From: Octadecabacter antarcticus 307
GTDB lineage: Bacteria > Pseudomonadota > Alphaproteobacteria > Rhodobacterales > Rhodobacteraceae
Direction of reading: 5' to 3'
Assembly: GCF_000155675.2 (NCBI RefSeq)
Contig: NC_020911.1
Coordinates: forward strand, 1,292,501-1,356,500
Length of the DNA stretch: 64,000 nt
A program made the position numbers and the translations under genes. Under the pieces are notes generated by a model. The model had not been told where the DNA came from. It did no database searches and saw nothing but the letters and a program-made list of their open reading frames with translations. Positions 25,593-35,200 of the stretch are shown here, piece by piece; positions within the stretch are counted from its first letter, which is position 1, and each line of letters opens with the position of its first letter.

Positions 25593-25999
25593 AGGGTCTC
25601 GCCAAAGTCTACCTGCGCATGATCTGGACGATGCGACAACGGCACAAACACCTCTTTGGTTTGCCGCTTTTGTTTGCGAACGTAATAGGTCACCGTGGTC
25701 AGGCTGCCAACATATCCATGTTCGCCCCGAAGTCGCTCAAAAATGCGCTTCGCTGTGTGCCGCTGCTTTTTGATCAAGGCCTTATCTGCGCGCAGTATCT
25801 CGTCGATGACACCAACATAATCATCAAGCGTTGGGTGACGTGGCGCATCTGAGCGGCGATACCCGGGCGGCAGCTCATGACGCAGCATCTTCGCTATCGT
25901 CTTACGATCCTTGTTGAAATAACGCGCAGCTTCTCGAGCTGACATCCCGTCCTTCAAACAGGCACGGCGCACACGACTATAGATATCCACAGAATACAT
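25593..25999 (-). pseudogene. IstA N-terminal fragment
   Basis: Encodes MYSVDIYSRVRRACLKDGMS to HAQVDFGETL, about 90% like copy 1 IstA by eye, then breaks just after the first catalytic Asp region. The frame continues into unrelated sequence to 25490. Confidence 0.9.
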
Positions 26000-26040
26000 C
26001 TCCTGCCCTCCGAATAAACGAAGGACACAAACTGGCGGGA

Positions 26041-27234
26041 AAGGCTTATCCCCTTTTCTCCGGCGGCACCTGATGTGGTGTGAAGCGGCTTGCCAATCTA
26101 CATTGTTCTTGTATTGTTCTATCCATGCCAGCCAGATGGAAAAACGACAAACCCATGTCCCGCCCGGCGTTCGACGCTAGGTTTTCTGATGAGGAAGCGT
26201 GTTCGCATTATTTGGCGGAACATCGTTGGCCTGAGGGCTTCGTGTGTCCTTCCTGTGGCACCTGCAAGGGCTGGCCGTTAAAGCGAAATCGCGCGACTTG
26301 GGAATGTGCCGGTTGCGCACGGCAGACATCCGTGACGGCTGGCACGGTGATGCACAGCAGTCATTTGCCGTTGCGAATTTGGTTTCTTGCCGCGCACATC
26401 ATCACCAGCCATTCCAACGGCATGTCAGCGCTGCAACTTCAGGCGCAACTTGGCCTTGGCAGCTACAAGACGGCGTGGCTCCTCTTGCAAAAGCTGCGGC
26501 GGTCGATGGTCAACCCTGACCGCAACCCCCTGAAAGACCTTGTCGAAATCGATGAAACAGAGATGCCGTTCCGGTCCTGGCATGATCCCGAGGACCGGCC
26601 AAAGGGTGGGCGGAGCCCGGTCGGAAAGATGTTTGTCGTCTGTGCCGTCGAATTATCAAGTGACGGACATCCGCGCCGTATCAGGATGAAACACATTCCC
26701 CCATGCCATAGGCGCATCTTGGACACGACGGCGCGTCGAAGACGCTACACGGGTTCATTGGTCAGGCTGTAGAGCCTGGCGCTCACATCATCACGGACGG
26801 TTGGCTCGGTTACGAAAATCCCCCTGCAAACACGCATGAGGCGAAGGTCGTCAGCGGCAAGAAGGCACACGACATACTCCACTGGGTCCACCGCGTGTTC
26901 TCCAACCTAAAAACGTGGGCAAAAGGCGTCTTCCACGGCCTCAGAAAGTGCCATCTACAACGTTATCTCGACGAATTCGTGTTCCGCTGGAACCGACGGC
27001 GACACATTCGCAGTGCCTTCGTCACGCTGCTGGGGATCGGTGTTGGTCTCGGGCCAGAGACATATCGTGATTTTGTTGAACAGCGCGCCTGAAAGGCCCT
27101 TGTTCACGGCAAAAGCCACGCCCCATAAACCCACCAGACGTTACAAACTGATCCGACCCGCCTCTCAAGCCACAAGGGCGAGGTTCTGCGCCGCGTCGAC
27201 ATGTGGGGCAACCGGACTAAAAGGGATAAGCCTT
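26041..27234 (+). mobile_element. IS1595-family element, copy A
   Basis: 1194 bp, ends AAGGCTTATCCC and GGGATAAGCCTT, flanked by a 9-bp duplication CTGGCGGGA (26032-26040 and 27235-27243). Near-identical to copies at 48855, 56853 and 62484. Confidence 0.92.
26080..27092 (+). pseudogene. IS1595 transposase, copy A, frameshifted
   Basis: Same protein as the intact 328-aa copies: zinc ribbon ([10 protein letters not shown] and CAGCARQTS) and an ISXO2-like DDE domain. A 26-bp insertion after ATTCCC (about 26701-26726) shifts the frame, so the product ends at 26772. The remaining C-terminus (FSNLKTWAKGVFHGLRKCHL) is intact from 26895. Confidence 0.9.
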
Positions 27235-27335
27235 CTGGCGGGATTTTACTCCGCTACAACTGCGTTATGTCGCAGCCGTTTCTGTGACCCATTATTGCTG
27301 TGCGTTTTACACCCAACATAGACGCCATCGAGAAC

Positions 27336-27551
27336 CAGTTGGCCTCCTTTTCAGCTCTTGAAACGGGAGCGGGTCAGGCGACGAAGATACATAACACGCA
27401 ATGTCGCAAGACAGGACGTGTTCGACTACATCGAGATGTTTTATAACCCCAACCGCAAGCACACGAACAATGGCATGCTATCGCCGGTTGACTATGAAAT
27501 TAAACAAAGGAAAATGAACGAAGCAGGTGTCTAGGAAACTAGGGGTACCTC
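27336..27551 (+). pseudogene. IS3-family OrfB C-terminal remnant
   Basis: Encodes LLKRERVRRRRYITRNVARQ, then DVFDYIEMFYNPNRKHTNNG and MLSPVDYEI to a stop at 27532-27534. This is the classic IS3 OrfB end including the region after the last catalytic Glu. The terminal repeat probably ends at about 27551. The 5' part is gone. Confidence 0.85.
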
Positions 27552-27560
27552 AGAAAGCAG

Positions 27561-27620
27561 GCGAGGCCACGGCTCAAAAGGGTAGGCCACTGCTCAAAAG
27601 GGTAGGCCACTGCTCAAACC
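27561..27620 (+). repeat. Three 20-bp tandem repeats
   Basis: Units at 27561, 27581 and 27601 share AGGCCACTGCTCAAA; the first has two or three mismatches. Non-coding, between the IS3 remnant and the lectin gene. Confidence 0.8.
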
Positions 27621-27721
27621 CTATGATCGGCGATAGTCTCAAATTATAGTCATTAAAATAGTTTAATAGACCCTGCGGCAATATCACTGTTCACACTATA
27701 AGATTATAGGATTTTGAAGCT

Positions 27722-28144
27722 ATGTGGAGACCGGCAACAAATGCGGCAAACAGCAATCCTATTCGGAGGCGCTGTTCCCAGACAAAAATACAGATTGGGG
27801 ACATGCAGGTCATTACGGCATCTGATGAGTTGTTTAATCACGTGGATGAAAACTTGTTCATGTGGTCTGGTAGTGGCAGTCGCTCAGTAAGCATCAATAT
27901 CGTATTTTTGATTGGCTTCAGAGAAACTCCAGCGATCACGCTAGGGATTACAGGGATAGACTCTGATTGCACAAACAATCTGCGGTTTGTGCTTAACGTT
28001 ACAGAAGTCAAAGCGACCGAATTTACGATGGAATTTAAGACTTGGGAAAGAACCCACATTGCGCGCGCGAGCGTGTCTTGGCAGGCGATTGGTGCGATAA
28101 CCTTACCCGAACCAACCCTTCCGGTTGGCGGCTACTATGCCTAA
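27722..28144 (+). CDS. H-type lectin domain protein, 140 aa
   Basis: Residues about 55-125 read INIVFLIGFRETPAITLGIT, then GIDSDCTNNLRFVLNVTEVK and FTMEFKTWERTHIARASVSW, ending QAIG. This fits the H-type lectin domain (first seen in snail agglutinin and discoidin): a six-strand beta-sandwich with the F-x-T-W-x-x-T and V-S-W-x-A-x-G signatures. Such domains bind GalNAc-like sugars, usually as trimers. There is no N-terminal signal peptide, so export, if any, is unconventional. It stands near an RTX protein of surface character. Confidence 0.75.
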   Translation: MWRPATNAANSNPIRRRCSQTKIQIGDMQVITASDELFNHVDENLFMWSGSGSRSVSINIVFLIGFRETPAITLGITGIDSDCTNNLRFVLNVTEVKATEFTMEFKTWERTHIARASVSWQAIGAITLPEPTLPVGGYYA

Positions 28145-28170
28145 GCCTTTCGGATACTCCCCTTCAAGCT

Positions 28171-28255
28171 AGGTGTTTGATCCCATGGTTTGATGGTGCG
28201 ATCTGTTCTTTGGAATGGAAGGAAGCATTATGGGACAAGTACGTCATGGCTGTGC
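28171..28255 (+). mobile_element. IS481 left-end fragment
   Basis: GGTGTTTGATCCCATGGTTT through ATGGGACAAGTACGTCATGG matches the terminal repeat and first codons of the IS481 copy at 55056-56010, then diverges. The rest is deleted. Confidence 0.75.
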
Positions 28256-28385
28256 TGAGGCGGTGTATGGCGTCTGAGCCTTGTGGGTTGACCACGTTTC
28301 CTAGCTTGCCAGCACCGTCTCTCTTTTCATCGTCTCGAACAGTTGAATGTGGCCGATCAGGACCACGGACCAGAAGGAAGAGAGT

Positions 28386-29345
28386 ATGAACAAGTTATCA
28401 CAAAACGCCATTATTGGTATCGATGTCTCGCGAGATTGGCTGGATATTCATATTTTACCACAGGGTCAGCAACAGCGATTGCCGAATACGGCAGAAGGTC
28501 ATGCGGAATTGACTAACATTGCGTCTGAGCCCGGAACGGTCGTTTGTTTTGAGGCAACTGGTGGGCAGGAATGGCGGCTCTGGGCGGCATTAGATACGGC
28601 TGGGGTTGAAGCCCGCCAACTACCACCTGCACAAGTCAAAGCCTTTGCTGCCAGCCAAGGCACACGTGCAAAAACAGATAGATTAGACGCTGAGCTGATA
28701 GCGCTTTTCTTAGCCTTTAGACCAGCTTTTGGGCGCAAGCTTCCCGCCCAAAAGCTACGCCTTCTCAGAGTGTTGACCACTAAGCCTAGCCAGTTAGTCG
28801 AAAAATGAAAGCGGCTGCTTGCGCAGATCAAGGCGCGTCAAAAGCAAGGACCGGATGATGCTGTCAAGGACATGGACACTGCGCTGCGCCTTCTTCTTGA
28901 TACACAGGTAGGCACGTTGGAAACCCAAATTGGACATCTTACCGCAGCGGATGACGCATTGATGCAAACCGCTGAAATCTTCCGTTCCGTCCCTGGGATC
29001 GGCCCTGTAGTCAGCAGCATGTTGATCGCTGAGTTGCCCGAACTTGGGCAGATTTCAGGTGAACAGGCAGCGGCACTGACAGGTCTTGCTCCGATTGCCC
29101 GCGACAGTGGTGCGATGCGAGGCAAATGGGCCATTGCTGGAGGACGACGGCTGCTGCGGCACGTGATGTTTCAGGCCGCGCTCGTAGCAAGTTATCACAA
29201 TCCTGTCCTCAAAGCCTTCGCTGACCGTTTACGCAACGCTGGAAAGCCACACAAAGTTATCGTCACCGCCGTAGCCCGAAAACTTGTCACAATTGTAAAC
29301 GCACTTTGCAAATCGGGACAAATGTGGGCTTCATCGATTCGTTGA
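28386..29345 (+). pseudogene. IS110-family transposase with internal TGA
   Basis: DEDD-type transposase: GIDVSRDWLDIH (first Asp), CFEATGG (Glu) and KTDRLDAELIALFL (Asp pair). The C-terminal transposase-20 domain has FRSVPGIGPVVSSMLIAELP and the G-L-A-P-I-A-R-D-S-G-x-x-x-G serine region. The reading frame is otherwise open but has a TGA at 28806-28808 (VEK*KRLL), giving 140- and about 180-residue halves. IS110 ends are hard to define and I do not place them. Confidence 0.9.
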
Positions 29346-29466
29346 GAGATACAGTTGCTAGGTTTCATCCCTACCGCTGTTAGTTTTTTGTTGTTTCAGG
29401 CTGACTGGCCCGCATTGATCGCGAACATCCCAGACAGCACGGTATATCAATGATCAGTTGTTGGAT

Positions 29467-31839
29467 TTAGAAAATAAAACTGTCGAAGGCCAAATCATCT
29501 GCACTAACTGATTTTATGATTACCTTGTCGCCAACCAGACCGCCATTCAAGTGTTGCAGGTCAATGATCGTGGCCCAGCCGAGGTCCGTAACTGCGTACT
29601 TTACTGAATCGAAGGTTGTTACAAAAAAGGACAAGTCAATAACGTCGAGTCCAGCTTCGAAATCGTGGACGTAGTCTCTGCCTGTGCCGCCCTCGAAAAT
29701 GAACGTGTCAGACGCCCCGTCAGCAGCCCAGTCACCGCCCCATAGGTTGTCGTTGCCAGCGCCACCTTCGATCTCGTCTGATCCATTACCACCGACAATT
29801 TTGTCGACACCGTTGCCGCCCGCGAGCGTATCGTTACCAGAGCCACCGCTGAGGTAGTCCTCGCCGTCGTTCCCGTGGAGCTCATCGTTGCCAGCACCGC
29901 CACGCAATTTGTCTTCGCCGACTCCGCCAGCTGCCCAATCATCGCCTTCACCGCCAGAGATATTGTCGTTCCCTTGATCGCCGAACAGGACGTCATCACC
30001 GGAACCACCATTCAGCTCGTCGTTTCCGTCGTTCCCGTGGAGCTCATCGTTGCCGGCACCGCCACGCAATTTGTCATCGCCACCAAGCGAGTTGTTGACA
30101 TTGGTGTCACCGTAAATCACATCGTCGCCTTCGCCGCCGTTTACGACATCATCGCCCAACCCAGCTTCCGCAAAATCGTTGCCCTTCTCAAGGTTGATCA
30201 CATCATTCCCATCCCCGCCAAAGGCTTTGTCATCACCCCAGCCCGCGTTCAATGTGTCATCTCCACAGCATGCAATCAAAGTGTCATTTCCACGGCTACC
30301 AAGAAGAACATCGTCACCACTTCCAGTTTCAATCGTGTTGTCGTTGGTATCAAGTTCTCTGCCATTTTGAACGATCTTGGTTGCGTCGTAGACCCAGAGA
30401 TCGCCTAGGTATGACCACTCTTGGCCGACCAAATCAACAGCAACAAGGAAGCTATCGACATCATCAAGACAAACAGGCTCAGGGTCAATTGCGTCCACTT
30501 CGGTTGACAAAACCTCAGGCGTTGCGAAAACTAAGTTATCTCCTACAATGCTCTCGATATTCGTGAAGCTGAACGAACCAATCCGGCTTCCACTTGCGTC
30601 CAACGCGTAAACAGTACCGTTTTCATGATCGTCTAAAACGATCTCGTGCAGGCCAATATAGTTAAGGTTTAAGACGTCGACGTCACTATTATCGGCATCT
30701 TCACCACCGTCAATTGAATCTCCAATGCGGCCATAAATCAAGTCAGACCCAAACCCAGCAAGAATTGTGTCGATACCAGCGCCACCGTCGAGAGTGTCGG
30801 AACCCGCTCCACTGTCCAAAATGTCAGCACCAGCCCCCGTGATAATGGTATCGTTGCCGCCACCAGTTGTGATGTGAAATTCTTCTACAGCAGTAAAGCT
30901 TACGATATTTGCGGCCCCATCACCAAAATTACCAATATAGCTTACAGCGCCGGTAACGGGGCTGCTTACCATGTTTGTTGAAAAATCCGAATAATCAATG
31001 ACAAGCCGATCATAGCCTGCACCGGTGGTCACAGTGTCGGCACCACCGACGACTGAAGCAATATCGTCGCCCGCACCCGAGGTAACGGTATCCGCGCCGA
31101 CACCTACTGCGATAACGTCGTTGCCAACGCCGGTCGTGACGGTGTTGACCCCATCACCTGCGTTGATGATATTATCGCCACCCATCGCTGTAATTGTGTC
31201 GACAGCGTTACCCGTAATTATGAAATTGTTGCCAAACCCGGCAGTAATCGTATTGGCACCAAAAGTGCCACTATCGATGTAGTTGTTCCCGTTTCCAACT
31301 GTGATCGTATCAGCGCCAATGCCGCCAATAATGAAATTATTACCAGCTCCAGTAGCAATTGTGTTGGCCCCGTCACCTGCATTGATGCGATTATTACCGT
31401 TTCCAACAGTGATAGTGTCAGCAGCCATGCCAGCGATGATGACATTGTCGCCAGTTCCAGCGGGGCCAACACGGATCGTGTTGGCCCCGCCGCCTGCAAT
31501 GATATGGTTATTACCGTTTCCAACAGTGATGGTATCAGCCGCGTCGCCTGCAATGATCACATTGTCGCTGGCGATAGTTGGCCCAATACTAATCGTGTTG
31601 GCCCCGTCACCTGCATCGATAAAATTATTGCCACTTCCAATAGTGATGGTATCAGCACCAGCACCAAAAACAGTAAAGTTCTCGTCTATGATGGTTGCAG
31701 CTTCATCCCAGGAACCTGGCGCCAGACTGATTGTGTCGCCCAATTGCGCCACTGCCATGGCTGCAGTAATGGTTGGGTAGGTAAGTGGTACCGCTGACGC
31801 ATTGGTCTCGTCTTCATTCATAACTGTCAAAATGGTCAT
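29467..31839 (-). CDS. RTX calcium-binding surface/secreted protein, 790 aa
   Basis: The start at ATG 31839 has GAGGAG 7 nt upstream. The N-terminal part (YPTITAAMAVAQLGDTISLA) resembles the first turn of a parallel beta-helix. Residues about 60-290 hold an unusual regular repeat (ADTITVGNGNN / INAGDGANTI, about 18 residues). Residues about 510-700 carry classical RTX nonapeptides (GGAGNDELHGNDGNDELNGG). The C-terminus (FEAGLDVIDLSFF to FDSFIF) matches type I secretion signals. It probably folds on calcium outside the cell. No T1SS genes are in the window. Paralogue of the gene at 56583. Confidence 0.88.
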   Translation of the reverse strand: MTILTVMNEDETNASAVPLTYPTITAAMAVAQLGDTISLAPGSWDEAATIIDENFTVFGAGADTITIGSGNNFIDAGDGANTISIGPTIASDNVIIAGDAADTITVGNGNNHIIAGGGANTIRVGPAGTGDNVIIAGMAADTITVGNGNNRINAGDGANTIATGAGNNFIIGGIGADTITVGNGNNYIDSGTFGANTITAGFGNNFIITGNAVDTITAMGGDNIINAGDGVNTVTTGVGNDVIAVGVGADTVTSGAGDDIASVVGGADTVTTGAGYDRLVIDYSDFSTNMVSSPVTGAVSYIGNFGDGAANIVSFTAVEEFHITTGGGNDTIITGAGADILDSGAGSDTLDGGAGIDTILAGFGSDLIYGRIGDSIDGGEDADNSDVDVLNLNYIGLHEIVLDDHENGTVYALDASGSRIGSFSFTNIESIVGDNLVFATPEVLSTEVDAIDPEPVCLDDVDSFLVAVDLVGQEWSYLGDLWVYDATKIVQNGRELDTNDNTIETGSGDDVLLGSRGNDTLIACCGDDTLNAGWGDDKAFGGDGNDVINLEKGNDFAEAGLGDDVVNGGEGDDVIYGDTNVNNSLGGDDKLRGGAGNDELHGNDGNDELNGGSGDDVLFGDQGNDNISGGEGDDWAAGGVGEDKLRGGAGNDELHGNDGEDYLSGGSGNDTLAGGNGVDKIVGGNGSDEIEGGAGNDNLWGGDWAADGASDTFIFEGGTGRDYVHDFEAGLDVIDLSFFVTTFDSVKYAVTDLGWATIIDLQHLNGGLVGDKVIIKSVSADDLAFDSFIF

Positions 31840-32482
31840 TGTTGCTCTCCTCAACTAGATACTGAGGCGTGATGTAAACGCCACTATTCCTCCAATATAA
31901 TATTTTGAAACACTCAAAAAACAAACGTGGCAAGTGAGTAAATCACATACCCGTCCGGATAGATCGCGGTAAGCGTTGCGCCACCTCCACATACCTTTGA
32001 GTTTTCAAACGTGTAATTCAGTTCATTCAAAATTTTTGGGGGAGTTAATACTTTGGAGCGGCTTTGTTTCACAAATAGCGCTCCGAGGATTCACCACATG
32101 AATCCAGCGTGATAGCTGGCGGTTATGAGCAGTTGGACCCCTACGAAATACAAGACCCGGAATTGGGCAGAGTATAACCTTTCGCTGAAGAATAGGGGAT
32201 CACTTTTGATCTGGTTTGACGCGGAGATGACGTGGGAGGCTGTGCCTTCAGGGCGACGGGGACGTCAACAAGCCTACAGCGATGCGGCAATACAAGCCTG
32301 CCGACCCTCAAGGTGCTGTTCGGTCTGCCTTTACGACAGACGACTGGATTTGTGGCAAGCCTTCTCAAGCTTGTCGGGCTGGACTGGACAGCACCTGATT
32401 TTAGCACCCTTTGCCGCCGTCAGAAAACGTTGTCCGTCGCTATCCCGTACAAAGGTTCGACAGGACCTCTGCACCTGCTGGT

Positions 32483-32521
32483 CCCCTCTCATGGTTTGCA
32501 AGCAAACCACTGCCGGGCAGC
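32483..32521 (+). repeat. Hairpin insertion 1 (39 bp)
   Basis: CCCCTCTC, then the 8-bp stem TGGTTTGC/GCAAACCA with loop AA, then CTGCCGGGCAGC. In-frame; it separates LLV from DSTG at the first catalytic Asp. Confidence 0.85.
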
Positions 32522-32574
32522 GGACAGCACTGGGATCAAAGCTGAGGGTGAAGGCGAGTGGTATGCCCGCAAGC

Positions 32575-32613
32575 CCCCTCTCAGGTATTGCTGTGCAATA
32601 CCCTGCCGGGCAA
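32575..32613 (+). repeat. Hairpin insertion 2 (about 39 bp)
   Basis: CCCCTCTC, then the stem GGTATTGC/GCAATACC with loop TGT, then CTGCCGGGCAA. The stem sequence is unrelated to insertion 1 but equally complementary. Confidence 0.85.
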
Positions 32614-32782
32614 CGGGTGGGCCTAAACGGCGGCTGTGGCGCAAGATACATATTGGGATTGATGAGAACACGCTGGAGATACGAGCAATCGAGGTCACGA
32701 GCAGCAGCATCGGGGACGCTCCCATGCTGCCTGACCTGCTGAACCAAATCCCACCAGACCAGGAGCTCGGCAGCGTCACGGA

Positions 32783-32820
32783 CCCCTCTCATGCATGTAA
32801 ACATGCACTGCCGGGCAGTG
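32783..32820 (+). repeat. Hairpin insertion 3 (about 38 bp)
   Basis: CCCCTCTC, then the stem TGCATGT/ACATGCA with loop AA, then CTGCCGGGCAGT. Interrupts SVT-x-DGAYD and shifts the frame. Confidence 0.85.
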
Positions 32821-33276
32821 GACGGAGCATACGACACACGCAAATGCCACGATGCGATTGCGGCCCGGAATGCCCATGCCGTCATCCCACCCCGAAAGAA
32901 TGCCAAGCTATGGAAACCCGATACACTTGGAGCCAAAGCGCGAAACGACGCAGTTCGATCCTCGAAATATCTGGGCCGCGCATTGTGGCGACAGGTGACC
33001 GGGTATCACCGCAGAAGCCGCGTTGAAACGAAGATGCATTGTGTGAAATTACTCGGTCAGCGTCTCTCGGCGCGCGACTTCGACCGCCAAGTTGCGGAGA
33101 TCCAAATCCGTGCCGCGATCCTCAACGGCTTCACAGCTCTTGGTATACCGCGTACCGTGACCCTAGGCTAAATCCGTCTGGGGTAAAGGAGAGCTCGGCT
33201 TCAAGCCTATTTGTGCAACAAAGCCGGTTGGATACACCTTAGCACGCTGTCCGAATTTGCCGGACCACTTCAGTTT

Positions 33277-33462
33277 TTATCTTAAATAAACCCAACAATA
33301 GTATGGTAAGTTTTCCAAAGTATCGCTTAAGCCAGTGTCGCTGGTAAAATCGGTACAACCCACCAGACATTGCTTCGACTCGCGCTCTGACAAAGCTTTA
33401 GAGCTTTCTTGGGCAACAATTTTTGCTGTGGTGTGTAAGTATTGGTCTATAATAAAGGTCAA
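33277..33462 (-). CDS. Possible small protein, 61 aa
   Basis: The TTG at 33462 follows a strong AGGAGG by 9 nt; a GTG 9 bases upstream is too close to that site. Product MTFIIDQYLHTTAKIVAQES, then SKALSERESKQCLVGCTDFT and a C-terminus with YYCWVYLR. Unrecognised; three Cys. The strong ribosome site is the main support. Confidence 0.35.
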   Translation of the reverse strand: MTFIIDQYLHTTAKIVAQESSKALSERESKQCLVGCTDFTSDTGLSDTLENLPYYCWVYLR

Positions 33463-33861
33463 TTTTTTCACCTCCTGTCCCAGCTTTGGCGAAACTTAAG
33501 ATGCCAACACGGGAGCTATGGTCTGGGCGTTTTGTTCATGACTCCGAGTCTAGAGACGTGCAGCTCAAAATACAGTGAAGCAAAAGTACTGCTTTCTGGA
33601 CATCAGCATTTCAGTCTACCCATCCGGATAGTTTCGCACGAGGATTCGGAAGAACGTCTATACCGAGCGATACGATCGAACTGTTCGCGGCGAATGGTTG
33701 GCCTCGGATAACCTCCTCTGCAAATCTACAAAGCCAAGGGACTCACAGAAATGTGCGGACCGCAAAAGGTGGGGTTTAAGCCCCGCCTACAGATCGCTTT
33801 GTAGGCTTTGAGGTATATTTTGAGGTAATCGGGCACCTGGAACGGTTGACCACCCGTGAAG
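33463..33861. other. Intergenic before IS256
   Basis: No gene supported. A hairpin AGGTGGGG/CCCCGCCT at 33770-33791 could be a terminator. The segment ends in CCCGTGAAG, duplicated after IS256 at 37726-37734. Confidence 0.4.
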
Positions 33862-33990
33862 GAGTTATTGTCAAATCTGGTGTTTGAGGTTTGTCGGTTA
33901 TGCGGCGATCTGGTCTGGGTCTGTGGCTTCAATTCCGTCTTTGAACGTGACGCCTGTGATTACTTTGGCGAGGTAATCAAAGCCGCGTAA

Positions 33991-35082
33991 TTATCTCCAG
34001 TTTTGTTCGGCGCATTGCCCCAGTTTGAACATCATGTGCAACATGCCGTCGCGGGTGAGGCAGCCCTTTGAACGCTTGGTACGATGCCTGATTGTGGCGA
34101 ACGCGGACTCAATCGGATTGCTGGTGCGTATGCTTTGCCAACGCTGGGCTGGAAAGTCGAAGAATGCTATGAGCTCCTCATGGTCCTTTTGTAGGCACAG
34201 GGTGGCCTTGGGATACTTTGCCTCATAGGTTTTGACGAACAAATCAAAGGCCTTGATCGCATCATCTTTGGTTTCAGCCTGCCAGATATCGTGTATCGCG
34301 ACTTTTGCCTTTGGTTGAGACAGCTTTGGCAGACAATTGAGCACGTTCATCGTTTGGTGCTGCCAGCAGCGTTGTTGACGCGCTGCGGGATATACTTCAT
34401 CCATTGCAGCCCAGAACCCCATAGCACCATTCCCGATGGCCAGCTTTGGCGCGTTCATGCCTCGCTCTTTGAGGTTGAGAAGAACCTCACGCCAGCTTTG
34501 AGTGGACTCGCGCACCCCGTCCTCAATGGCCAAGAACCGCTTCTTGCCACGGGCTGTCACGCCAACAATCACAAGGGCGCAGAGCTTGTCGTCGGTTCCG
34601 CGCAAGCCGCTGTGGACGCCGTCAGCCCAGATATAGACGATTGGCTCGTCGTCCAATGCAGTCTTTCGCCAGCCATCATACTCGGCAGCCCAACCCCGCT
34701 TGAGGCGTGACACCGTGTTAGCGTATAATCCCGCCGCATCAGGGCCGAGCAGGACCTTGAGGGCCGCGCCCATCTCACCGCTGGAAACACCTTTGAGGTA
34801 AAGCCAGGGCAAGGCTGCTTCCAACGACTTGATTCTACGCACATAGGGCGGCACCAAGGCGGAGCGAAAGGTCACGGGTGTGCCGTCTTTTGAGCGGACC
34901 TTGGGTATCCGCACGCTCACAGGCCCGATACCTGTTTGAAAAGGGCGGGCTGGATGATGCCCGTTGCGCACGACAGCCGCGTGGCCCGACTGGGTCCGCA
35001 CTTCGGAGAACTGCGCCATGTAGCATGCCAGTTCGGCCTCGACGGCTGATGCGATCAATTCCTGCGCTCCATACTTCAGCAA
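33991..35082 (-). pseudogene. IS256-family transposase, 363 aa, 5' end split off
   Basis: Mutator-type DDE transposase: GIGPVSVRIPKVRSKDG, first Asp in YIWADGVHSGLRG, second Asp region IEDGVRESTQSWREVLL, Glu in TSNPIESAFATIRHRTK with KGCLTRDGML. The N-terminus beyond LLKYGAQELIAS lies past the IS3 insertion or is deleted. The frame ends at a TAA (35 codons early) followed in the same frame by LRGFDYLAKVITGVTFKDGI, the normal C-terminus. The fragment at 54447 has the same TAA. Confidence 0.88.
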
Positions 35083-35200
35083 TTCTGAATCAGACCGTGT
35101 TTATCGGAGACGATTTAGTCCTTATTCTGCGGCGACATTAACGAGACCTCTGCATAAGTCTGGGATTCCCCTGAAGGTTTAATTTTGCTATTTTGAAGCC

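Larger units (their letters stand above)
25593..27312 (-). mobile_element. IS21 copy 2, truncated and split by IS1595
   Basis: The istA start and the left terminal repeat (ending GTGCGTTTTACA at about 27312) match copy 1. Everything after IstA residue 135 and all of istB is missing. An IS1595 (26041-27234) sits between the IstA start and the terminal repeat, flanked by CTGGCGGGA on both sides. Confidence 0.85.
32125..33171 (+). pseudogene. IS5-family transposase with three hairpin insertions
   Basis: Recognisable order: NWAEYNLSLKNRGSLLIWFD, LFGLPLRQTTGFVASLLKLV, LLV|DSTGIKAEGEGEW (catalytic Asp), GPKRRLWRKIHIGIDENTLE, GSVT|DGAYDTRKCHDAI (second Asp), then SRVETKMHCVKLLGQRL (Glu). Bars mark where insertions interrupt otherwise continuous protein. 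There is also a one-base shift near 32305. Insertions 1 and 2 keep the frame; insertion 3 shifts it. Confidence 0.88.
32060..33225 (+). mobile_element. IS5-family (IS903-like) element, copy A, decayed
   Basis: The ends GGCTTTGTTTCACAAATAG and (reverse complement) GGCTTTGTTGCACAAATAG are IS903-type inverted repeats. No clear target duplication. Its transposase gene carries three hairpin insertions. Confidence 0.85.

Noticed and set aside
27561..27620. CRISPR array
   Set aside because: The three 20-bp units are directly adjacent, with no unique spacers and no cas genes.
29619..31797. Several open frames of 85-177 codons overlapping the RTX gene
   Set aside because: They arise from the repetitive GC-biased RTX coding sequence and show only complementary repeat composition (Ser/Pro/Val/Ile), with no start signals.
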